From NCBI GenBank assembly GCA_022539475.1, contig VCMS01000138.1:62001-126000 (forward strand): a stretch of DNA of 64,000 nucleotides, written 5' to 3'. How positions within the stretch are numbered: position 1 is the first letter of the stretch; each line of letters begins with the position of its first letter. Made by a program: the position numbers and the translations under genes. The stretch is from Gracilaria domingensis (lineage: Eukaryota; Rhodophyta; Florideophyceae; Gracilariales; Gracilariaceae). The notes beneath the pieces are model-generated. The model was not told the DNA's origin. It saw only the letters and a list, made by a program, of their open reading frames with translations, and made no database searches. Positions 57,181 to 64,000 of the stretch are shown here, piece after piece.

Positions 57181-57401
57181 TAAAAGAAACATAGACGAAA
57201 CAAATCCAACAAAAGTGTATAAACGTTCGAACGAATACAAGCCCCATGTGTGACAGTAGAGATTTGTACTTAAGAGACGCAAATGTGTACAACAGAGGGA
57301 AAAACTGTAGTGATGGGTCGCTAGCGCTCCCCATCCTTGGTTTACTGCTACAAGAGAGAACACACTGAGAGACAAAGCTTTCGTACCGATACCAAGGGTA
57401 G

Positions 57402-57956
57402 CTACTCATCCTCGAGGCTCTTCTCGTATTCCTCCGCACTCATAAGCGGCTCCATCTCGCCAGGATCGGAAAGCTTGACCTGGAAGATCCATCCATCCCC
57501 ATGGGGTTCGCTATTAATCAGATCTGGGGCTTCTTCTAGACGTTCATTGACGCCAACGATCTCACCATTGAAAGGCGAGTATATGTCTGCAGCTGCCTTC
57601 ACGGATTCGACAGTAGCAGCGCGTTCACCTGATACAGCCTCGGAACCCTTTTCCGGCAAATCCGCAAACACAATATCGCCCAGTGCGACCTGAGCGTGCT
57701 CAGTGATGCCCACAGTGGCTACATCGCCTTCCATCTTTGCCCATTCATGGGACTTATTGTACTTGCGATCACTTGGGTCTTCGCGGGCACGAGCACACAG
57801 TTAGCCAAGGCTGCACGCAAACCGAAGGCATCACGCGCAGCAGGGAGACGGACGCAACTTACAACTCGAGAAAGCACGCACCAACGTTGGGCGCGCAAGA
57901 GCGGGCGCGGTTTGCACAATACGGCGCAACGGAAGAGAGCGAAGAAGGGAAGCCAT
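57402..57956 (-). CDS. GCSH: Glycine cleavage system H protein, two exons, mitochondrial
   Basis: Exon 1 is 57956-57863 and exon 2 is 57778-57402. The intron, 57862-57779 (84 bases), starts GTAAGT, has CTAAC as a plausible branch point, and ends AAG. The sum is 471 bases, 156 residues. Exon 1 codes for a typical mitochondrial presequence (MASLLRSLPLRRIVQTAP), then exon 2 gives SDRKYNKSHEWAKMEGDVA. The lipoyl lysine is in ESVKAAADIYSPF. H protein carries the aminomethyl group on lipoate between the P, T and L proteins of glycine cleavage. The exon join is inferred, with AAG as a less common acceptor. Confidence 0.8.
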
Positions 57957-58252
57957 GGAGGTTTAACGCTCGAACGCCGAAGATATAAACGCTGGGACTC
58001 AGACGGATCGACAAGACGGACAAGCAAAGATTATGGCAAAGACGAGAGTGCAGCTTTATCCCTCCTCCGAGGCGTAACGGTGGGCTAAAGGCCAGAAGCA
58101 AACGCTCACAGATGAGCGCAGAAGAAGCCATTGTGTGGCTGGCGATGCAGATCGCGTGCATCACCTGCGCCAGATCGGCGCGTAGCGCATCGCGCCACCG
58201 CGAGCACGTGTCCAGGGGCGTCTGGCGAGTGGTGTCCCATGGGCGCGGCCAA
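57957..58252. other. Short spacer upstream of H protein
   Basis: Same-strand spacer of about 300 bases between RPA43 and the H-protein gene. No separate feature seen. Confidence 0.5.
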
Positions 58253-60517
58253 TCATCGCGCATGCCACTTGCGCGCCAGACTACGCGAGAGCGCCGAGGC
58301 CAGCGCGCTCACCTTGTTGGACGCCATCAGCGCCGGTTGCACCTCGCGCGTGTGCTCCGCCTCGCGCTGCGGCTCTCCATCGTGATTCTGCTGCGACTCG
58401 TGCTTCTGCTCGGCCGCTTCGTGCTTGTGTCGTGACTTCTTCTTCTTCTTCCGCTCACTGCTCTCTCCCTCGCCCTTCTCACGCTTCCGCTTCTTCTTTT
58501 TCCTCTCGCTCTTGTCCTGTGAGCCGCGTCTAAATGAACCCTCCTCTCCACTTTCCTTCGCCCCCTTCTTGCCACGCTCCCTCTCCCCACGCTCGCTGCC
58601 CTCCATTTTCCCCTCATCGCCCGAAATTTCTCTATCAGCGCCCGCCCGCTGTGTCTTGACAGCTACATCTCCATTGCCATGCACAGCCCCTCTCACTCGA
58701 CCTTGCACCTGAGTACGGAACTGAACATGTCCATCCCTCACAGGCTCGCTCTTTGTCTCTCCTGATTCCTGTGACACCAGCGGAGCGAGATTCACTGCCT
58801 CCAACGCAGACTCGTACTTAGTAGAAAGCACATGATTCTGAGATGAACTTCTCTCCCTATCATCACTTTCGCTTTTTTCTTTCGCGTCAGATGCTTTGCG
58901 CTTCTTCTCCGGTGGAACGCCAGCTTGTGAAGATGCCGTGCCTTTCGAAGAACTCTGCTTTTTGTCGCCCTGATTTTGCTGACTTTCTCTGTAGCTCTCA
59001 CTGAGATCATACGCGTGACGCTTTCTTTTCTCTTTGCTTCTGTGCTTCTCTTTCTTCTTCTTTTCCTTATCACCTCGTTTCGCTTTTTGCTTTTCCTTTT
59101 CCTTTCGCTTTTCCTTGTCCTTGCTCTTCTTCTTCTTTTTCAGTTCCGTCAGACCCAAGTGAACGCCTTCAGACTCAACCTTAGGCTCAACTTTGCGCAC
59201 CTCCAGCACGGAGTCCGAGTGCCGTCTCTTCTTCTTCCGTTTGGAGCTCGGTGTTCCGTGCTTTTCCTTCTCGTCCTTGCTCCTCTTTCGCTTTTTGTCA
59301 TGCTTGCTTTTGCAAGTCTTATCCTTGCTTTTCTCTTCGCTCCTTTCGGATGGTTGAGATTTTTCCACCGTAATTGGCGTTTGAGGTGCAAGTTGCAACT
59401 CTTCCTTCTGTTTCAATATTGGGTGTACCGCGCTTTCAGGAGTTGTATTCTCGTCGTTGGAGCCATTGTCGATGTTCTCGGCTGCTTGGCGTTGGGAAGG
59501 TTGAGGACCATCTCGTGGTGCTTCAGTACGTTGAATGTTTTGCGGTTCCTCCTCCATGGTATCTGGCGTCCCTGCTTGTAGCGGCTCGGGTAGCTCCTCT
59601 TGCGACTCGCCATCGTCGTCATCCGCGAAAACCGTATGTTGGGCGGGCATCGCATCCATGGTGTCCGCTTCTGCGTCCGCCACTCCATTAGCTCGCCGTT
59701 GCAGGGGCTGTTTGCTGCTTAGCAGATTCGGGTTGACGGGCTCGAGCACGTCGCCGAAGGGGTTGTCTGCTGCCAAAAGCAGTTGCTCCGCATCGCGCTG
59801 GGCATGGCGCTTCGCCCTCTCGATGGCAGAGCGCTTGGTGACGTTGAACACATCGACGTTGGGCGTGTCGCTGTCCTCATGGCGCTCTGGCTGTTGCGGG
59901 GATACGAACTGGCCGGGCACTTCTTCCGGTGGCATGAGAAGTCCCAGCGAACTTGGCGGGGTAGGTTCGTAGCACAGACGATGGTCAAGAGATGCCAAGA
60001 TCTGAAACAGACCTTCGCGAGTGGCCTTTGTGTGGGTGACGACGAATCGAAGCTGCCTGCCCATGGTGAGGTCGTTTTCAGGCGCGGCGTGGTGATCGGA
60101 TCTGGTCCACTGATACGGGCGATTCGCGTCGTACTGAAACATGTTGCGCACGGCATGGAGCGGAAGAACGGCGTGAAAGGTGCGAAACACGCGAAGCGCA
60201 AGATGATCCGGGCCGACGTAGTTGATGACGCCCACCATAACGGAGCCGACGGGCGGGTTGAACAGCAGCAGTCTCAGGCGCGCCGCCACGTGCGCAAACG
60301 GCGACGCGTCGACGAAGGCCGGAGGGTGCAGCAGCTTGAGCGGCCCGATGTGCGCAACCACCACGCCGTTGAGGCTGTGGTTGTACCGCATGAGCAGATT
60401 GCCAAACGCCATCTGCGTCGCAGAGCACACCGGGTCCGCCAGCTGCGCCGGGCTCAGCGACAGATGCACGCGCGCGTCGACGCGTCGCCACGCCGCGCGA
60501 AGCGGCGGCGACGGCAT
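58253..60517 (-). CDS. RPA43: RNA polymerase I subunit RPA43-like
   Basis: 754 residues from the ATG at 60517 (MPSPPLRAAWRRV). The N-terminal ~200 residues match the RPB7/RPA43 tip plus OB-fold layout: VHLSLSPAQLADPVCSATQMAFGNLLMRYNHSLNGVVVAH, ASPFAHVAARLRLLLFNPPVGSVMVGVINYVGPDHLALRVF. RPA43 is the stalk subunit of RNA polymerase I that contacts RRN3 and thereby starts rRNA transcription. The remaining ~550 residues are disordered, with acidic and then very Lys-rich runs (KKKKSKDKEKRKEKEK), a nucleolar-targeting look that far exceeds the length of yeast A43. An RPB7-type subunit of another polymerase is the alternative. Confidence 0.65.
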   Translation of the reverse strand: MPSPPLRAAWRRVDARVHLSLSPAQLADPVCSATQMAFGNLLMRYNHSLNGVVVAHIGPLKLLHPPAFVDASPFAHVAARLRLLLFNPPVGSVMVGVINYVGPDHLALRVFRTFHAVLPLHAVRNMFQYDANRPYQWTRSDHHAAPENDLTMGRQLRFVVTHTKATREGLFQILASLDHRLCYEPTPPSSLGLLMPPEEVPGQFVSPQQPERHEDSDTPNVDVFNVTKRSAIERAKRHAQRDAEQLLLAADNPFGDVLEPVNPNLLSSKQPLQRRANGVADAEADTMDAMPAQHTVFADDDDGESQEELPEPLQAGTPDTMEEEPQNIQRTEAPRDGPQPSQRQAAENIDNGSNDENTTPESAVHPILKQKEELQLAPQTPITVEKSQPSERSEEKSKDKTCKSKHDKKRKRSKDEKEKHGTPSSKRKKKRRHSDSVLEVRKVEPKVESEGVHLGLTELKKKKKSKDKEKRKEKEKQKAKRGDKEKKKKEKHRSKEKRKRHAYDLSESYRESQQNQGDKKQSSSKGTASSQAGVPPEKKRKASDAKEKSESDDRERSSSQNHVLSTKYESALEAVNLAPLVSQESGETKSEPVRDGHVQFRTQVQGRVRGAVHGNGDVAVKTQRAGADREISGDEGKMEGSERGERERGKKGAKESGEEGSFRRGSQDKSERKKKKRKREKGEGESSERKKKKKSRHKHEAAEQKHESQQNHDGEPQREAEHTREVQPALMASNKVSALASALSRSLARKWHAR

Positions 60518-60948
60518 TTTCGAGAGTGCGCGGTGCGCGCGCGGCTGCGGCAACCTCCTCGCGCCCCCCGTCGTGCGTCCAACTCGCCGCGCTGCGCAGT
60601 GCGTGCGTTTGGTATCGTCGTGCGCGCGCCGCGCGCGGCCGGGCGATGCACGGCGCGGCGGCGCACCGGCGCGTGCACCGGTGCCCACGGCGGCATGCGT
60701 GCGGAAAGCAGTGCGCGAGTGCCGCACGTTTTGATCGCTCGCAGTCGCAGGCGCGCAATCGCTCGGCCGACCGCTGGACCGGTGGACATCGGGGGCGTGT
60801 GGAGTCATCTCGCGACGCGATGCGCTGGCAGGTAAGACCTTCTTCGTGTGCTCTAGCCGGGCTTCGTGGATAGGGAGAAGGGCGCGCGCTTGTGTGCTTG
60901 TCGTGGCGTGTCTGAGGCGCGCGCTCGCGCTTGCTTGCCGCTGCCGCC
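60518..60948. other. Divergent promoter of RPA43 and ADO genes
   Basis: About 430 GC-rich bases with long runs of CGCG. No TATA box that I would defend. Confidence 0.45.
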
Positions 60949-61790
60949 ATGGGTCGACTGCGCGCGTTCATCTCGTCCATTGTGCCGCGATTCGTCCGCT
61001 CGTACGCCACGGCGCCGCGCTGCTCCCTGCCGCACGTCGCCGATGTCGCCAACTCCGTCGTGCAGCACGCGCGCGCCGCCGCGCCGGACAAGCAGCTTGC
61101 GCTCAGCGCGAGTCAGATTGAGCAGTTGGTGCACGCGGTCTCCACCATGAACGCGCACGATCTGGCCATTGACAAGCAGCGCTTCATCGATGAGGCAACG
61201 CACTGCGACGACTTTGAGTCCGTCGTGTACGTCCCCATCTCGGAGAATGAGAACTGTACCATAGCCGTTTTTGTCATTCCGCCCGGAAGAAGCATTCCTC
61301 TGCATGACCACCCGCACATGTATGTCGTTTCGCGCGTTTTGTGGGGCCAGCTTCGGGTCAAGGCTTATGATATCTTTCCCGATGATTCTGCCTCACTTGC
61401 TGACGGCCTCATGTTTGCGAGGGAAAACGGCGAGCAGCTCGTGCCTGCCGACCACGTCGAGATGCTCACCCCCACGTCGGGCAACGTCCACTCTTTCGCC
61501 ACTTCGGAATGGACCGCTGTCTTTGATGTGCTGCTCCCGCCTTATGATTCCGAGCAAAATAGAGATTGCACCTACTATCACGTTGAGCGTCTGGACCAAT
61601 CTCGAAAACATGACCAAGCGAATGTCATCTTGAAGGTATGTTTTGACTATCTTGCTCAGTTTTTGTCTTTATTTCCCATCCAACTCACTTACGAACACCA
61701 CTTTCTATCTTATCAAAAATGCAGGAGGCCCCGTGTCCTGATTCCTTCAACACAGTTTCGTCGGAATACGTCGGTGTCCAAATCAACTAG
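60949..61790 (+). CDS. ADO: Thiol dioxygenase of the ADO/PCO family, two exons
   Basis: Exon 1 is 60949-61635, the intron is 61636-61724 (GTATGT...GCAG, 89 bases), and exon 2 is 61725-61790; 250 residues in all. The first ~30 residues (MGRLRAFISSIVPRFVRSYAT) look like a mitochondrial or plastid presequence. The cupin core has SIPLHDHPHMYVVSRVLWGQLRVKAYD with iron-ligand histidines and GNVHSFATSEWTAVFDVLLPPYD with the third. The spliced C-terminus is EAPCPDSFNTVSSEYVGVQIN. ADO oxidises cysteamine, and plant PCOs oxidise N-terminal Cys of target proteins in oxygen sensing; I cannot tell which. The stop TAG overlaps the stop of the convergent gene. Confidence 0.85.
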
Positions 61791-62344
61791 TCCTCCAGTT
61801 CATCCAGCATCGTCGCCTTATGACCCCAGAAACCCGCATACTTCTCCAGTGTCACATCACTATCGCCTGCTCTGATTTGGCATGCCAATCGAAGTCTTCG
61901 TTCCGTTGTGTTCAGCATGCTATGCGGCGGGAAAGACAATCTTGCCTTCTCTCGCCATGAAATGGTTGGAGGTTCCACTGTACCACTCACAACTGAAACC
62001 GCACATGTACCACAAGTACCAAGTCCCCTACATGTAACAACCAACCCTCCGTTGTGCGGATGACTGCCGTTGCGAATGAGCGTTGTACGAAGCTTTTCAC
62101 CTCGTTGAACAGCGATTTTGCGCCCGCGATATGTCACCACCACAGTCTTGTCAGCTTCACACGCCATCGCTCTGATGTGCTCCACTCTGCGTTTGAAGCC
62201 CCAACATGGTACGTTTGATGTAAAAGCCCCATACCACCTTGTGCCTTCGCCGTTGCTTGCAATAAGGCGTCGCATGCCGTTGTGCTCAAGTCTCTGCTTG
62301 TGGCACAACCGTCCAACAGTCATTTGATGTAGACTGATACTCAT
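61787..62344 (-). CDS. 2Fe-2S ferredoxin-domain protein (PnsB3-like)
   Basis: 185 residues from the ATG at 62344. After a ~65-residue leader the ferredoxin fold begins with KTVVVTYRGRKIAVQRGEKLRTTLIRNG. Cluster ligands are the cysteines in VTCRGLGTCGTCAVSV (C-x5-C-x2-C) and LACQI near residue 155. The GTCGTC block and the late RLRLACQ resemble plant PnsB3/NDF4 of the chloroplast NDH complex and related 2Fe-2S proteins. The leader could be a plastid transit peptide but has no clear cleavage site. Electron transfer is the likely role. Its TAG stop (61789-61787) shares CTAG with the ADO stop. Confidence 0.7.
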   Translation of the reverse strand: MSISLHQMTVGRLCHKQRLEHNGMRRLIASNGEGTRWYGAFTSNVPCWGFKRRVEHIRAMACEADKTVVVTYRGRKIAVQRGEKLRTTLIRNGSHPHNGGLVVTCRGLGTCGTCAVSVVSGTVEPPTISWREKARLSFPPHSMLNTTERRLRLACQIRAGDSDVTLEKYAGFWGHKATMLDELED

Positions 62345-62870
62345 GCTGGGCCCCAGCAGCTGGGGTGTGCGAAGGCATCAGCTGTGCAGCGTCGGGCAAT
62401 GCGAGTCGCCACAGGGCTAATCATTTTGCAATACGGAAGCAATGTCCACCACTCGTGTGTTAAGTTAACACTGTTAACCATCACGCACATGATGTGCGTT
62501 ACGCGTTCGCAAGTTTATCTCGTTACGTTACCTGGGATTAGCTCAAATTTAATTAGCAATCCACAAATCACACTTGTCTGTCGGTCAGACCGCTTCGATC
62601 GTACTGGATTCGATTCGACAGCTTCTACGATATCATGGGTAAATCCGGCGAAGCAGAGCAAAGGGGGAAACGGGAAACGAACAAACGAGACCTTTTCTAA
62701 GGGCATTTGAGGGGGAAACGATGTACAAGGGCACCTTTGGCACCGAAGGTACAGGTACTGTACGAAAGAATAAACTTTGCGAATGTTGCTCTTTCGGTTC
62801 ACACAAATCCTCTTCTTCTTTAGTATTGCCCTCTACTAGTTTTCTTCACCAAGATCTCGCGCCATAGTCC
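62345..62870. other. Intergenic with a 17-bp palindrome
   Basis: ACGCACAT-G-ATGTGCGT lies at 62484-62500, and GTTAAC occurs twice just before it. A GTACC-type cluster is at 62740-62762. No gene supported. Confidence 0.5.
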
Positions 62871-64000
62871 TTACTTGCTGCCACGATCATCATCAGGATC
62901 TTTGTATGTGTACGGCTTGCTCTTCGTGTTCAATCTTCTATTCTCATAAGAGTCTCTTGATGAAGCTCTGTATAGACATTTTTCTTGACTCAACCCGTAA
63001 ATGTCCTCATATACCGTTACCATTTTTCTTAGTGCACGCGACGCTTGGAAGTGAAAGAAATCCGTCTCAAAAGTAATACTAACCACTTCTTCCGCACTGC
63101 TTTCCAGCCCCTTGATGACACGATCCATTATTTCCTTCAACGGCTGCTGTAGCATTAACAAGTTGATCTTTTTACGCGCCTTGCCGGGACTTTTGTTACG
63201 TCCATATCTTTTTTGTGCGACTGCCGCTCCTTCAAGCACAGCTTTATGTGCGATACATAAGGCTTGTTCGAGGCAGATAGACGCGTCTTTGTCAGACAAC
63301 TCTGCTAGTATGTTCCAAGGTTGAAAACTTAAAACTTCTCTTCCGTTGCCATCTCGTTCTAGTTGTATACGCTCTTCAATTAAAGAAGGAAATGCAGCAC
63401 GGTCGTCCCGTTGTTTCGATATAAAGGCGCAGCGAAGTATGTATTCCGAAATAGCCAACATATGAAACACAGTTTCCTGCATTTTCGCGTGTGTGTCATC
63501 TTCAAACCATTCTTTCAGTGCTTTGCAGCTTTTAATGGAAGAACTAAACACAGCAACTGCGTTCTTCGAGAGTGTAATTCGTTGGATTTTCTCGTTCCCA
63601 ATCATCATTTGTTTCCCAAAAACATTCTTTAGACCCCAGTAGACCAAAGCAGAAGAGGGGTATCGCTTCATCGCTTCGAGAACAACATCTGCTGCTCCGC
63701 CAGATGGCAACCTCGCCGCTAGGGAGCACACATTTTGCAAGAGACGTATGTCGGCCTTCGAGATTATCCTTCCAGTCATGACTCCAATTTCATACTCTGC
63801 ATGCAGACGTCTCGCGATCGCGTTGCCACGCAACTGTTTCGAGCTATGGTGTTGTTCCTTGTGTTTAGTGCTATTCGTATTTGGACTGTGCTCATCCATT
63901 TTCTTTCGTGTCCATTCTAACATAGATGGAATCGTTCCCTGAAGTATAATCTCAGGCTTCGAGATCTCACTACGGCCTTCTTCGACAACTATAGAATATG
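62871..64000 (-). CDS. Unknown protein, N-terminus beyond the window
   Basis: The frame ends at 62871 and stays open from 63923 (ATG, MLEWTRKKMDEHS) to the right edge (...EEGRSEISKPEIILQGTIPS), so the true start is probably outside. At least ~375 codons are seen. It is largely helical: LLQNVCSLAARLPSGGAADVVLEAMKRYPSSALVYWGLKNVF has an ARM/HEAT-repeat-like look, then hydrophobic helices to about residue 250, and a basic C-terminal tail with RASSRDSYENRR. No catalytic motif or family is recognised. Cellular role unknown. Confidence 0.6.
   Translation of the reverse strand, partial: YSIVVEEGRSEISKPEIILQGTIPSMLEWTRKKMDEHSPNTNSTKHKEQHHSSKQLRGNAIARRLHAEYEIGVMTGRIISKADIRLLQNVCSLAARLPSGGAADVVLEAMKRYPSSALVYWGLKNVFGKQMMIGNEKIQRITLSKNAVAVFSSSIKSCKALKEWFEDDTHAKMQETVFHMLAISEYILRCAFISKQRDDRAAFPSLIEERIQLERDGNGREVLSFQPWNILAELSDKDASICLEQALCIAHKAVLEGAAVAQKRYGRNKSPGKARKKINLLMLQQPLKEIMDRVIKGLESSAEEVVSITFETDFFHFQASRALRKMVTVYEDIYGLSQEKCLYRASSRDSYENRRLNTKSKPYTYKDPDDDRGSK

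Noticed and set aside
59783-60835. 350-codon plus frame opposite RPA43
   Set aside because: No domain, Arg/His-rich; the minus strand has the RPB7-like fold.
62590-62625. GGATTCGATTCGAC resembling a tRNA B box
   Set aside because: No matching A box or cloverleaf stems around it. I saw no convincing tRNA gene in the window.

Overview
This window is nuclear DNA of a eukaryote. Genes are compact and nearly intronless; the only introns I can place are about 85-90 bases with GT...AG ends. Neighbouring genes have divergent short promoters or nearly touching 3' ends. A plastid-type histidinol-phosphate aminotransferase, an RHL1-type topoisomerase VI subunit, two LURP-one proteins, a Hint (Hog-like) protein, an AA15-like LPMO and chromodomain Ty3/gypsy elements together fit a multicellular red alga (Florideophyceae, Chondrus-like). 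This assignment is inference; no ribosomal or organellar marker is present.

1-17.5 kb is a block of fossil Ty3/gypsy LTR elements. At the left is the 3' end of a plus-strand element: polypurine tract, then an LTR at 1017-1876. Just inside it is an opposite-strand ORF (855 down to the window edge) with its own TATA box. Element A (minus, about 2323-9595) and element B (minus, about 9591-17489) follow. B's 5' LTR is about 95% identical to the 1017-1876 LTR but lies in the opposite orientation. A and B share a primer-binding-site type.

17.5-26.3 kb holds a Myb/SANT-like gene, a secreted 14-module cysteine-repeat protein, a very GC-rich intergenic block, an LPMO-like protein and a GT61-like glycosyltransferase. 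26.3-30.5 kb holds two LURP-one paralogues separated by a mostly empty, partly AT-rich spacer.

30.8-43.7 kb is gene-dense: BTB protein, RHL1, NDC80, a secreted Hint protein, a peroxiredoxin-like protein with a long tail, and a cysteine-rich receptor-like protein with a shifted start. 43.9-46.65 kb holds small hairpin repeats and a dead hAT transposon with terminal inverted repeats and a perfect 8-bp target duplication.

46.7-64 kb holds a four-TM protein of unknown function, PUS7/TruD, plastid HisC divergent from IST1 (with a 106-bp 3' duplication), glycine cleavage H protein (two exons), RPA43, an ADO/PCO-type thiol dioxygenase (two exons) sharing a palindromic CTAG stop with a convergent 2Fe-2S protein, and an unknown gene that runs off the right edge.

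The host genes are mostly unrelated housekeeping or secreted functions (ribosomal RNA transcription, RNA modification, kinetochore, ESCRT-III, histidine and glycine metabolism, cell wall). I see no operon-like cluster. Start sites were chosen at ATG codons that precede a recognisable domain, signal peptide or transit peptide.
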